Shown piece after piece: positions 1 to 11,569 of a DNA stretch of 64,000 nt (position 1 is the stretch's first letter; each line of letters opens with the position of its first letter). The stretch comes from Sphingomonas sp. HMP9 (GTDB lineage Bacteria; Pseudomonadota; Alphaproteobacteria; Sphingomonadales; Sphingomonadaceae), in contig NZ_AP022673.1 of the NCBI RefSeq assembly GCF_013374115.1, positions 1,826,501 to 1,890,500 on the forward strand, given 5' to 3'. The notes beneath the pieces are model-generated. The model did not search any database. It saw nothing but the letters and a program-made list of their open reading frames with translations, and had not been told where the DNA came from. Made by a program: the position numbers and the translations under genes.

Positions 1-1855
1 AGCATTCCAGCACCGCATTGGCATTCGCCATCACGGTCGGCCAGCTCGGCGGACGCCCGTTGATCGCGGTCACCACGATCGGCTTGCCCAGCGCGTGGAG
101 TGCTTCGAACAGCGCGTTCTGCTCGCCGATCAGGTCGAGCGTGGTGCGGTCGCCGAGATGGTTCGCCGAGAACCCCTCGCGGCTGGTCTGCTCGGTATCG
201 CCGATCGCGAGAATGATCGTGTCGGCCCCGCGCGCGACTTCGACCGCCTCGGCGATCAGCGCGCGGTTCTTGGCCGGATCGGCGAGCAGCACCGCGTCCT
301 GCGAGCGGTCCTCGCTCTGCGTGATGAAGACGCCCTGCGCATGGACGATGGTGGCCGCATTGCCGACCAGCGCGCGGACGCCGTCGAGCAGCGTGACGCT
401 CTGCCGCGGCGGCGCGGAATAGCCACCCAATCGCACGATCGCGGCATTCGGACCGATCACCGCGATCTTGCCCTTGGGCGACAGCGGCAACGTACCGTCA
501 TTGGTCAGCAGGCATAGCGCTTTCCGCGCGCCCTCCAGCGCAACGCCCCGCGCCTCGGCATTCCCCGTAAGGCGGGCCGCGGCGCGCGCGTCGACCGCCG
601 ACTCCTCGAACAGTCCGGCGCGGAACTTCAATGCCAGCATCCGCGCGCACGCGGCATCCACCGCGGCGATCGGCACCGTCCCCGCGCGCACCTGCGCGGG
701 CAGCGTCCGATACGCGATCCCGTCGGGCAGCGCGCTGTCGACCCCCGCCGCCAGCGCCAGCCGCGCCGCGCCGGCCACGTCGGGCGCGATGTGGTGGATC
801 GTGTCGAGCTCCTCGATCGCACCATAATCGCTGACGATCGCGCCCGAAAATCCCCATTCGCCGCGCAGCACGTCGCCGAGCAGCCAGTGGTTCGCATGGC
901 TCGGCACGCCGTCGATCTCGTTATAGGACGGCATGACCGCGCCGATCCCGGTGCGCGTCACGACCGCGCGGAACGGCGGGAAGAAGTTTTCGCGCAGTTC
1001 GCGCTCGCCGATCGGCGCGGGGCCGATATTGTTGCCCGCTTGGGGTTGGCCGTGGCCCGTCATGTGCTTCAACGTCGCAAACACCTTGCCGGGCGCGAGC
1101 GTCCGGCTGTCGCCCTGCAGCCCCTCGACCGCGGCGACGCCCATCTCGCCGCACAAATAGGGATCCTCGCCGAACGTCTCCTCGATCCGTCCCCAGCGCG
1201 GGTCGCGCGCGATATCGACGACCGGCGACAGCGACAGATGGCTGCCATGCGCGCGCACTTCGCGGCCGATGATCGCCTGCGCGCGCCGCATCAGGTCGCG
1301 ATCGAACGCGCCCGCCATGCCGATCGCCTGCGGGAACATCGTCGCGTCGGGCGCCATGTAGCCGTGCAGCGATTCCTCATGAAAGATCACCGGGATGCCG
1401 AGCCGCGTGCCCCGCGCCCAGCGCTGGACCGCGTTGACGAACGCGATCGTCGAGGCGGAGCCCCGCCACTGCGCGCCGGTGCCGCCGGCGACGGCTGCGA
1501 CCGACGGACCGCCGCGCTTGTCCGAGGGCCGAGTCACCTGGCCGAACCCTGCCGGATACGCCGCCGTCGCACGCGTCGGATCGAACTCGAGCCCGCCCGG
1601 AGTCATCACATCCGCCTTGGTTGCCCACAGGGAAATGGTCTGGCCAACTTTCTCCTCCAGCGTCATCCGCGCCATCAGGTCGCGCACCCGCAGGTCGACC
1701 GGTGCGCGCGCATCACGGTAGATCGGGAGCGCGGCCGCGGCCTGCGCGACACCGGGGATAAGCCCCGCGACGGACACCGATCCGAACAGCGCGAAAAGGT
1801 CGCGGCGGGTCGGCATGATGGCCGGCGCGGTCGCCATTGTCTTCGTGCCGGACAC
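1..1855 (-). CDS. Glycoside hydrolase family 3 beta-glycosidase (beta-xylosidase/beta-glucosidase), 3' end outside window
   Basis: The open frame runs from about 1855 off the left edge (618 codons seen). The N-terminus has a twin-arginine signal (TRRDLFAL) and an Ala-rich stretch, suggesting Tat export. The GH3 N-domain signature follows: RMTLEEKVGQ, then the acid-loop region, and the nucleophile motif IVSDYGAIEEL with Asp near residue 343. The start of the second (C) domain is also present. A GTG at 1855 sits 4 bases after GGGAGAG; an ATG at 1837 is the alternative. It is divergent from a GH67 alpha-glucuronidase, so removal of xylose from xylo-oligosaccharides is the likely role, but GH3 sequence alone does not separate glucosidase from xylosidase. 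Confidence 0.93.
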   Translation of the reverse strand, partial: MSGTKTMATAPAIMPTRRDLFALFGSVSVAGLIPGVAQAAAALPIYRDARAPVDLRVRDLMARMTLEEKVGQTISLWATKADVMTPGGLEFDPTRATAAYPAGFGQVTRPSDKRGGPSVAAVAGGTGAQWRGSASTIAFVNAVQRWARGTRLGIPVIFHEESLHGYMAPDATMFPQAIGMAGAFDRDLMRRAQAIIGREVRAHGSHLSLSPVVDIARDPRWGRIEETFGEDPYLCGEMGVAAVEGLQGDSRTLAPGKVFATLKHMTGHGQPQAGNNIGPAPIGERELRENFFPPFRAVVTRTGIGAVMPSYNEIDGVPSHANHWLLGDVLRGEWGFSGAIVSDYGAIEELDTIHHIAPDVAGAARLALAAGVDSALPDGIAYRTLPAQVRAGTVPIAAVDAACARMLALKFRAGLFEESAVDARAAARLTGNAEARGVALEGARKALCLLTNDGTLPLSPKGKIAVIGPNAAIVRLGGYSAPPRQSVTLLDGVRALVGNAATIVHAQGVFITQSEDRSQDAVLLADPAKNRALIAEAVEVARGADTIILAIGDTEQTSREGFSANHLGDRTTLDLIGEQNALFEALHALGKPIVVTAINGRPPSWPTVMANANAVLEC

Positions 1856-1903
1856 GTTTCTCTCCCAATGTTAAACGCGGCATTGCTGTCGAAGCCGTCG
1901 TCG

Positions 1904-1917
1904 TGATAGCGATAACA
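1904..1917. promoter_or_regulatory. Xyl-box-like operator in the GH3/GH67 divergent promoter
   Basis: TGATAGCGATAACA is an imperfect 14-base palindrome in the 115-base gap between the two divergent xylan genes. From memory, the xyl-box bound by LacI-type XylR in Caulobacter and Xanthomonas is TGGTAGCGCTAACA; this site matches 12 of 14 positions. A LacI-family regulator controlling both genes is inferred; no regulator gene lies in the window. Confidence 0.55.
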
Positions 1918-1970
1918 TGGCTGATCATCTGCGATCCTGTCAATGTGGCGCGGAACGGCGGGAGAGGATT

Positions 1971-4091
1971 ATGACGGCTTTCGGCCGATCGATCGGTACG
2001 TTCGCGCTGCTCTGTGCAGCGGTAATTGGTTTGACCGGACCAGCGCATGCCGAGGACGGGTACGACCTCTGGCTGCGATATCGGCCCCCCGCCACGACAA
2101 GCGCACGCGGTGCCTTGAAGATCGAAACACGCGGCGATACTCCCACCTTCCGCGCGGCCGCTGAAGAATTGCGGCGCTCGAATCTGTTCGCCACCGGCAC
2201 TCCGACGATCCTGCTCGCAACTGCAAACGATCGCGACGTCGCCGCCCTCCGCCTGCCGCTCGCCTCGCTCGGCGACGAAGGCTACCGCGTCGGCCACGTC
2301 ACGCTCGGCACTCGCCGTGTCCTGCTCATCACCGCCAACACTGATCGCGGGGTGCTCTACGGCAGCTTCGCGCTGCTGCGTCACCTCCAGACCGGCGGAA
2401 GCCTCGACCGGATCGACCTGACCTCGACCCCGCGCGTCCAACTGCGCGTGCTCAACCATTGGGACAATCTGGATGGCGTGGTCGAGCGCGGCTATGCCGG
2501 CGCCTCGCTCTGGGACTGGTGGACGCTCCCCGATTTCCGCGACCCGCGCTACACCGATTACGCGCGCGCCAACGCGTCGATCGGGATCAACGGCGCCGTC
2601 CTCAACAACGTCAACGCAAAGGCGGACAGCCTCACCGCGCCGTACATCGCCAAGGCCGCCGCGCTCGCCGACGTGTTCCGGCCCTACGGGATCAAGGTGT
2701 ATCTGTCGGCACGCTTCTCCGCCCCGATCGAGCTTGGCGGACTCAAGACCGCCGACCCGCTCGACCCGCAGGTGGCGGCGTGGTGGAAGGCGAAGACCGA
2801 CGAGATCTATCGCAGCATCCCCGATTTCGGCGGCTTCCTGGTCAAGGCAAACAGCGAGGGGCAGCCGGGGCCACGCGACTATCACCGCAGCCACGCCGAC
2901 GGCGCCAACATGCTCGCCGCCGCGGTCGCGCCGCATGGCGGGATCGTGATGTGGCGCGCGTTCGTCTATGCCGAGACCGACCCCGAGGATCGCGCGAAAC
3001 AGGCGTACACAGAGTTCAAGCCGCTCGACGGCAAGTTCGCGCCCAACGTCATCGTCCAGGTCAAGAACGGCGCGATCGACTTCCAGCCGCGCGAGCCGTT
3101 CCACCCGCTGTTCGGCGCGATGCCGAAGACGCCGCTGATGATCGAATTCCAGATCACCAAGGAATATCTCGGCTTTGCGACGCACCTCGCCTATCTCGGG
3201 CCGCTATTCGCCGAGACGCTCGGCAGCGAGACGATGCAGACGCCCGGCGAGACCGTCGCCAAGGTCGTCGACGGTTCGGTCGAGCATCATACGCTGACCG
3301 GCATGGCGGGCGTCGCCAATATCGGTCGCGACCGCGATTGGGCGGGCTCCACCTTCAACCAGGCGAACTGGTATGCGTTCGGCCGGATGGCGTGGGATCC
3401 GACGCTCGGCGCCGCCCCGGTGGCGCGCGAATGGGCGGCGATGACCTTCGCGCCCGCCCCCAAGATCGTCGATCCGGTGGTCGCGATGATGATGGGCTCG
3501 CGAGAGGCGGTAGTCGACTACATGACCCCGTTGGGCCTCGCGCACGTCATGGCGACGGGCCAACATTATGGCCCCGGTCCGTGGGTGATCGACCTCAAGC
3601 GCCCTGAATGGAACCCTGTATACTATCACCGCGCCGACAAGGCGGGGATCGGTTTCGACCGAACGAAGACCGGGAGCAACGCGGTCGCGCAATATGCACC
3701 CGGACTTGCCCGCAAGCTGGCTGCCCCCGCGACGACGCCGGAGCGCGAATTGTTGTGGTTCCACCATGTGCCGTGGACGTACCGGACAACCTCGGGTCGA
3801 TCAGTGTGGGCGGAAATGGTCCATGATTACGATGCGGGCGTCGGCTACGTGGCCGGCATGCGTCGACAGTGGGACGGTGTGAAGACCGAAGTCGATACCG
3901 AGCGGTGGGCGAAGACCGCGACGTATCTTGCGGTCCAGGAGCGCGAAGCACGCTGGTGGCGCGACGCGAGCCTTGCCTATTGGATGTCGGTGAACGGCCT
4001 GCCGCTGCCGACCGGAGCGGCTGCGCCTGCGCACGACCTGACATGGTACAAGGCGCAGCGCTTTGCGTACGCGCCTGGCAATCCACAATAA
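1971..4091 (+). CDS. aguA: Alpha-glucuronidase, GH67, secreted
   Basis: Removes 4-O-methyl-glucuronic acid from the non-reducing end of aldouronic acids released from glucuronoxylan. The 706-residue product begins with a signal peptide ending near GPAHA, so it acts in the periplasm. The GH67 core is complete: the acid is Glu296 in KANSEGQPGP, and the paired bases fit Asp370 (NGAIDFQP) and Glu398 (TKEYLG), with spacings of 74 and 28 that match characterised members. The ATG at 1971 follows GGGAGAGG; an upstream in-frame start at 1917 lacks a site. The downstream esterase gene begins 46 bases later on the same strand, so the two are probably one operon. Confidence 0.96.
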   Translation: MTAFGRSIGTFALLCAAVIGLTGPAHAEDGYDLWLRYRPPATTSARGALKIETRGDTPTFRAAAEELRRSNLFATGTPTILLATANDRDVAALRLPLASLGDEGYRVGHVTLGTRRVLLITANTDRGVLYGSFALLRHLQTGGSLDRIDLTSTPRVQLRVLNHWDNLDGVVERGYAGASLWDWWTLPDFRDPRYTDYARANASIGINGAVLNNVNAKADSLTAPYIAKAAALADVFRPYGIKVYLSARFSAPIELGGLKTADPLDPQVAAWWKAKTDEIYRSIPDFGGFLVKANSEGQPGPRDYHRSHADGANMLAAAVAPHGGIVMWRAFVYAETDPEDRAKQAYTEFKPLDGKFAPNVIVQVKNGAIDFQPREPFHPLFGAMPKTPLMIEFQITKEYLGFATHLAYLGPLFAETLGSETMQTPGETVAKVVDGSVEHHTLTGMAGVANIGRDRDWAGSTFNQANWYAFGRMAWDPTLGAAPVAREWAAMTFAPAPKIVDPVVAMMMGSREAVVDYMTPLGLAHVMATGQHYGPGPWVIDLKRPEWNPVYYHRADKAGIGFDRTKTGSNAVAQYAPGLARKLAAPATTPERELLWFHHVPWTYRTTSGRSVWAEMVHDYDAGVGYVAGMRRQWDGVKTEVDTERWAKTATYLAVQEREARWWRDASLAYWMSVNGLPLPTGAAAPAHDLTWYKAQRFAYAPGNPQ

Positions 4092-4137
4092 CGACCGCGC
4101 CGGACAGCGCTGGCACTGCCGAGAGGATGAGGACGCG

Positions 4138-6282
4138 ATGATGAGACGGTGGCCGGTTGCGCTGGTGTTTGGCGCTCTGATCGTGACGGGCGCGAGTGCG
4201 CGGGACACTGCGCGGGCACCGGACACGCGTTGGATCGCAACCTGGGGGGCGTCGCAGATGATCGCCGAGGGCGACAATGCGCTCCCTGCCGATCGGGCTG
4301 GTGCGATCACGTTGCGCCAGATCGTGCGGGTCTCGGCCGGCGGCGAGCGGGTGCGCATCCGGCTCTCCAACGCGTTCGGCACGCGCCCACTCGCGATCGG
4401 CGATGTGCGCATCGCCCATTCGATCACCCCCGGTACGCCGCGGATCGAAGGCGACGCCCGGCTCACCTTCTCGGGGCGGCGCGACGCGGTGATCCCAGCC
4501 GGCGCGGAAGTCTATAGCGACCCCATCGCGTTCCACGTGGCAGCCGGTGCCGATCTCGCGATCAGCCTTTACTTGCCGGACGCCGCAAGCCCGCAGACGG
4601 GCCACCCCGGCTCCCGCGCGACGAGTTTCACGCTTGCCGGAAACGCGGTGACGGACGGGACGCTGGCGGGCGCAACGCCGACGACCCACTGGTATGCGCT
4701 TGCGGATGTGGAGGTCGGCGGGGCGCCGACTGCGGGGACGATCGTAACCATGGGTGACTCGATCACCGATGGTTACGGCGTTAAGCCCGAGCGCAACACC
4801 CGCTGGCCCGACGTTCTCGCCGCACGGTTGCGTGCAACCACGGCGACGCGAGCGATCGGCGTCGTCAATGCGGGAATCGGCGGCAACCGCGTGTTGCTCG
4901 ACGGGCTCGGCCCCAATCTGCTCGCCCGTTTCGACCGCGACGTGATCGCCCGCAGCGGCGTGCGCTGGGCGATCGTGCTGGAGGGCGTGAACGATCTTGG
5001 CGTCCTGACTCGCGAGGCGCCTGCCACGCCTGCGCAACATGCCGCGATCGTTGCGCAGATCACAGCCGGCTTCGCGCAGATCGTCGCGCGGTCACATGCT
5101 CACGGGATCAAGGTGATCGGCGCGACGGTGATGCCGTTCGGCGGCAACACCTATTACCATCCCACCGCAGAGAACGAGGCCGACCGACAGGCCGTCAACA
5201 CCTTCATCCGCACGTCAGGCGTGTTCGACGCGGTGATCGATTTCGACCGGGTGATGCGCGACCCGGCGCACCCCGATCGGCTGTCCCCGGCCTATGATTC
5301 GGGTGATCACCTGCACCCATCGGAGGCGGGCTATCGGACGATGGGCGAGGCCGTACCGCTAAACTTGTTTGACGGTTCGCGCACGCCTGCTCGGTCGCGA
5401 TCGGTGATCGGGGTTGCAGCCCCCGTGTCGGTCGGCTCCGCGAGCCGCAGCGAGGACAGACGTCCGACCATCGCCATAACCTTCGACGACATTCCGGCGC
5501 ATGGTCCGCTCGTGCAGGGGCAGACTCGGGTCGATGTGATACGGGCGATTACCGGGGCGCTGGCCGCGGCGCAGGCGCCGGCGTTCGGGTTTCTGAACGC
5601 GGGTTTCGGGCTGGATGCGCCGGATGATGCTGCGAAGGCGATCGCCGCTTGGCGCGCTGCCGGACTGCCGCTCGGCAATCACACTTATTCGCATGCCAAT
5701 CTCGACACGGTGGGTGCGGCGGCGTTTGCCGCCGATGTCGGGCGGAACGAAGCGCCGCTCGGTGCAGCTGCGAAGGGGACCGACTGGCATTGGTTTCGGT
5801 ATCCGTTCCTGTCGGAGGGAAGGTCGCCGGCGGTTCGCGACGCGGCTCGGGCCGATCTCAGGGCTCGGGGGTACCGGGTTGCGGCGGTGACGATGAGTTT
5901 CAACGATTTCAGCTGGAACCCGGTCTATGCCGCCTGCTCGGTCAAGCGGGATGCCGGGGCGATCGCCAAGCTGGAGGCGAGCTTTCTCGGCGATGCGCGG
6001 GCTGCGGCCTTGGCGGCGCGGGCGCGGGCCAAGGCTCAGCTGGGACGGGATATTCCCTATGTCCTGCTGATGCATGTCGGCGCGTTCGATGCGCGAATGT
6101 TGCCGAAACTGCTCGCGCTGTACCGCGAGATGGGGTTTCGGTTCGTGACGCTGCCCGAGGCGGAAGCCGATCCCTATTATGCGCGGGCGGTCGACCTTTC
6201 GCTGCCGGGGCCGACGCCGTCGCTCGCCGGCCCGCCTGCCCTGCCCGCACTCGCCGGTCCGCCGGCGGGGCTGTGTAGCTGA
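4138..6282 (+). CDS. Two-domain SGNH/GDSL esterase - CE4 polysaccharide deacetylase fusion
   Basis: A 714-residue secreted protein with two enzyme domains in one uninterrupted frame. Domain 1 (about 25-405) is an SGNH hydrolase: a beta-rich N-part, the nucleophile Ser208 in TMGDSITDGYG, and the Asp390/His393 block GDHLHPSEAGY. Domain 2 (about 440-690) is a NodB/CE4 deacetylase: TFDD at 448-451, metal ligands His515 and His519 in GNHTYSHANL, Arg554 in FRYPF, and LLMH near the end. All key residues are present in both. The start at 4138 follows GAGAGGATGAGG. Next to GH67, acetyl-xylan de-esterification is the likely job; this is inference. The C-terminus is a Pro/Ala/Gly-rich tail. Confidence 0.9.
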   Translation: MMRRWPVALVFGALIVTGASARDTARAPDTRWIATWGASQMIAEGDNALPADRAGAITLRQIVRVSAGGERVRIRLSNAFGTRPLAIGDVRIAHSITPGTPRIEGDARLTFSGRRDAVIPAGAEVYSDPIAFHVAAGADLAISLYLPDAASPQTGHPGSRATSFTLAGNAVTDGTLAGATPTTHWYALADVEVGGAPTAGTIVTMGDSITDGYGVKPERNTRWPDVLAARLRATTATRAIGVVNAGIGGNRVLLDGLGPNLLARFDRDVIARSGVRWAIVLEGVNDLGVLTREAPATPAQHAAIVAQITAGFAQIVARSHAHGIKVIGATVMPFGGNTYYHPTAENEADRQAVNTFIRTSGVFDAVIDFDRVMRDPAHPDRLSPAYDSGDHLHPSEAGYRTMGEAVPLNLFDGSRTPARSRSVIGVAAPVSVGSASRSEDRRPTIAITFDDIPAHGPLVQGQTRVDVIRAITGALAAAQAPAFGFLNAGFGLDAPDDAAKAIAAWRAAGLPLGNHTYSHANLDTVGAAAFAADVGRNEAPLGAAAKGTDWHWFRYPFLSEGRSPAVRDAARADLRARGYRVAAVTMSFNDFSWNPVYAACSVKRDAGAIAKLEASFLGDARAAALAARARAKAQLGRDIPYVLLMHVGAFDARMLPKLLALYREMGFRFVTLPEAEADPYYARAVDLSLPGPTPSLAGPPALPALAGPPAGLCS

Positions 6283-6288
6283 TTGCCG

Positions 6289-6320
6289 CCCCTCTCTCCC
6301 GCGCATCGGGAGAGAGGGGG
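6289..6320. terminator. Bidirectional hairpin between converging esterase fusion and ppdK
   Basis: A perfect 12-bp stem (CCCCTCTCTCCC / GGGAGAGAGGGG) with a 7-base loop lies 6 bases after one stop codon and 7 bases before the other. No clear U-tract follows, so it may block exonucleases or polymerase rather than act as a classical terminator. It resembles single arms of the CCCTCTCCCC repeat family at 31556 and 37080. Confidence 0.6.
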
Positions 6321-6326
6321 CTGGCA

Positions 6327-8990
<2,664 letters not shown>

Positions 8991-9041
8991 GGTCGGTCCT
9001 CTAAGTGCTTGTTTTCATTAGCAGGGCAAAAGTGAAGTATA

Positions 9042-9071
9042 GAAAGTGCAGACGCTGGGAAGCGTCTGCAC
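9042..9071 (-). terminator. Rho-independent terminator after glyS
   Basis: An 11-bp perfect stem (GTGCAGACGCT / AGCGTCTGCAC) with a 4-base loop, read on the minus strand and followed by TTTCTATACTT. It begins 10 bases beyond the glyS stop codon and separates glyS from ppdK. Confidence 0.75.
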
Positions 9072-9081
9072 TTCACTCCAG

Positions 9082-11538
9082 TCAGCCCTCGATCTTCGAA
9101 AAATCTGCGACATTGTGCACTGCGGTGCGGACTCGCTCAAGTAGCGCGAGGCGGGCGGAGCGCTTGGCGAGATCGGCATCGTTGACGATAACGCTATCAA
9201 AGAATGCGTCGATCGGCGCGCGCAGCGAGGCGAGCGCGGCCATCGCGGCGGCGAAATCCTCGGCGGCGATCGCGGTAGTGGCGCGGGGTTCGGCGGAGTC
9301 GAGCGCGGTCATCAGCGCAGCCTCTGCCGGTTCGGGCGTGTAGGACAGCGCTTCCTGCTCGCCTTCTGCTGTTCCCTCGCGAACGCGGGGGGCCAGGCCC
9401 GCACCCTCCCGGTGCTCGCCGCCGCTGAGTCCCTGGGCCCCCGCGTTCGCGGGGGAACCGGAAGGGGCTTCCTTCTTCAGGATATTGGCCGCGCGCTTGT
9501 AGCCGGCGAGCAGGTTCGCGCCGTCCTCGGTGGTCACGAACGCCTGGAGCGCATGGACGCGCGCGAGCAGACGGACGAGATCGTCCTCGCCGCCAAGCGC
9601 GAACACCGCGTCGATCAGGTCGTGCCGGACGCCGGCTTCGCGTTGCTGGACCTTGAGGCGGTCGGCGAAGAAGTCGAGCAGCTTTCTTGCCGCTATATCC
9701 GCTCGCTTGCCAAACTTCTCAAGCTCTTCTTCGGACCGTGCGCGTGCAATAATTTCTGCGCGCGTACGCTCAAACTCATCTTCCTTCATTGCATCGCCAG
9801 CTGCGTGGCGAGCCTTAACTAAATCATCAAAGCGCTTGGCCCATTCCGCGCCAGTTACCACTGCAGCAACACGAGCCATACTCAACGATGCAGGACGCCC
9901 GATTGAGAGTCTAATGCTACCCTTCTGGAGCAACTCGATGATGCCAAGCGCAGCGCGCCGCAGCGCAAAAGGATCTTTCGAACCGGTCGGCAACAAATCG
10001 GCCACGAAAAACGAAGATATCGTATCCAGCTTGTCCGCCAAACTCACCGCCACCGTCACCGGGTCGGTGGGGACGTCGTCGCCCTGCCCGACCGGCTTGT
10101 AATGGTCGCGGATCGCGGCGGCGACGGCGGGGTGCTCGCCTTGGGCTGCGGCGTAGTAGCCGCCCATCAGGCCCTGGAGCTCGGGGAACTCGCCGACCAT
10201 GCCGGTGACGAGATCCGCCTTGGCGAGACGTGCGGCGCGTTCTGCGAGGCCTGCCAGTTCCGCGCGAGCCTCGTCCGTCAGTTCTGCACCGCCCCGGCGG
10301 AGGCCGGGGTCCAACTGGGAAGGCTGGTGTGACGACGGACCGTCCTCAGCCAAGGCGCCGTCCCCAATTGGGCCCCGGCCTTCGCCGGGGTGGTTGGAAC
10401 TGTGGGATGGGGCCGAAGTGACGATGCCCTCTTCGACCAGCCAGCGCGCGAGTTTGGCGACGCGGTCGACCTTGTCCGCCACAGTGCCGAGCTTTTCGTG
10501 GAAGACGATCTTTTCGAGCTTGGCGGCCTGCTCTTCGAGCGGCACCTTCAGGTCGGTGTCGTAGAAGAATTTCGCATCCGACAGACGCGCGGCGAGGACC
10601 TTGCGGTTGCCCTCGACGATCTTCGCGCCGCCGTCGTGCGCGGCGATGTTAGCGGTACAGACGAAGGCGTTGGCGAGCGTCCCGTCGGCGCTGCGGCAGA
10701 CGAAATATTTCTGGTTTACGCGCGCGGTGAGCTGGATCACCTCGGGCGGCACGTCGAGAAACGCGGGGTCGAACTGGCCGAGCAGGGGAATCGGCCATTC
10801 GGTGAGCCCGGCATTCTCGGCGACGAGGCCCTCGTCCTCGATCAGTTCGAGCCCGGCCTGCATCGCGGCCTCGCGCGCGTGATCGCGGATCAGCGTCGCG
10901 CGCTCGTCGTGGTCGACGATGACGTGGCAGGCGCGCAGCTTCTCGACATAGTCGTGCGCGCCGCCGATCGTGATCTGGTACGGGTGGTGGAAGCGGTGAC
11001 CGAGCGTAGCGGCGCCGCTCTCGATGCCGGCGATTTCGAACGGCACGATCGTCTCGCCGAGCAGCGCGACGATGCCTTGCAGAGGGCGGACCCAGCGCAA
11101 GCTTTCGGTGCTGGCCGAGGCGTCGCCCCAGCGCATCGACTTGGGCCACGGGAACGCGCGGATGATCGCGGGGATCGCTTCGGCGAGCACGGCGGCGGTG
11201 GGGCGGCCGGGCTTTTCGGTGACCGCGAACAGCGTGCCGCCGCGATCGACCAGCTGCTCGCGCGTGAGGCCGGTTTTGCGCAGGAAGCCTTCGAGCGCCT
11301 GCGGGGGGGCGGAGGTCTTGGGGCCCTTCACCTCTTCGGAGACCGCGGCGGTCTCGATCGGCAGGTCGCGCGCGATCAGCGTCAGGCGGCGCGGCGTCGC
11401 GTAGGTGACGAGCGCGCTGGTGGCGATCCCGGCCTTGGCGAGCTCGGTGGTGAACAGCTTGGCGAGGTCTTCACGCGCCTTCGCCTGCATCCGGGCGGGG
11501 ATTTCTTCGGAGCGGAGTTCTAATAGGAAGTCGGTCAT
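9082..11538 (-). CDS. glyS: Glycyl-tRNA synthetase beta subunit, with two in-frame repeat insertions
   Basis: Forms the alpha2beta2 enzyme with GlyQ that charges tRNA-Gly. Recognisable family blocks are LLELRSEEIPARMQ at the start, AVSLADKLD, and the tail VNDADLAKRSARLALL. At 818 residues it is much longer than E. coli GlyS (689). Part of the excess is explained by two palindromic repeats read in frame, at residues about 381-417 and 693-723. Bases about 9700-10040 are clearly less GC-rich than the rest of the gene. The start ATG at 11538 gives MTDFLLELRSEE; an upstream in-frame codon adds four residues. It follows glyQ on the same strand, with a MITE-like element between them. Confidence 0.96.
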   Translation of the reverse strand: MTDFLLELRSEEIPARMQAKAREDLAKLFTTELAKAGIATSALVTYATPRRLTLIARDLPIETAAVSEEVKGPKTSAPPQALEGFLRKTGLTREQLVDRGGTLFAVTEKPGRPTAAVLAEAIPAIIRAFPWPKSMRWGDASASTESLRWVRPLQGIVALLGETIVPFEIAGIESGAATLGHRFHHPYQITIGGAHDYVEKLRACHVIVDHDERATLIRDHAREAAMQAGLELIEDEGLVAENAGLTEWPIPLLGQFDPAFLDVPPEVIQLTARVNQKYFVCRSADGTLANAFVCTANIAAHDGGAKIVEGNRKVLAARLSDAKFFYDTDLKVPLEEQAAKLEKIVFHEKLGTVADKVDRVAKLARWLVEEGIVTSAPSHSSNHPGEGRGPIGDGALAEDGPSSHQPSQLDPGLRRGGAELTDEARAELAGLAERAARLAKADLVTGMVGEFPELQGLMGGYYAAAQGEHPAVAAAIRDHYKPVGQGDDVPTDPVTVAVSLADKLDTISSFFVADLLPTGSKDPFALRRAALGIIELLQKGSIRLSIGRPASLSMARVAAVVTGAEWAKRFDDLVKARHAAGDAMKEDEFERTRAEIIARARSEEELEKFGKRADIAARKLLDFFADRLKVQQREAGVRHDLIDAVFALGGEDDLVRLLARVHALQAFVTTEDGANLLAGYKRAANILKKEAPSGSPANAGAQGLSGGEHREGAGLAPRVREGTAEGEQEALSYTPEPAEAALMTALDSAEPRATTAIAAEDFAAAMAALASLRAPIDAFFDSVIVNDADLAKRSARLALLERVRTAVHNVADFSKIEG
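9369..9461. repeat. Family B palindromic repeat inside glyS
   Basis: GTTCCCTCGCGAACGCGGGG at the left pairs with CCCCGCGTTCGCGGGGGAAC at the right. Family B copies elsewhere lie between genes (14708, 47896, 59194). Here the copy is translated in frame and encodes a Gly/Ala/Glu-rich loop. Confidence 0.85.
10288..10397. repeat. Family A palindromic repeat inside glyS
   Basis: Arms CCCCGGCGGAGGCCGGGG and CCCCGGCCTTCGCCGGGG with an inner CCAACTGG/CCAATTGG pair, about 110 bases. It is the same element found intergenically at 17442, 44573 and 48014. It is read through in glyS as a Gly/Pro/Arg-rich segment containing HPGEGRGPIG. Confidence 0.88.
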
Positions 11539-11569
11539 TTGGGTCCGCACGCGAAGAAGGGAGAATTTT

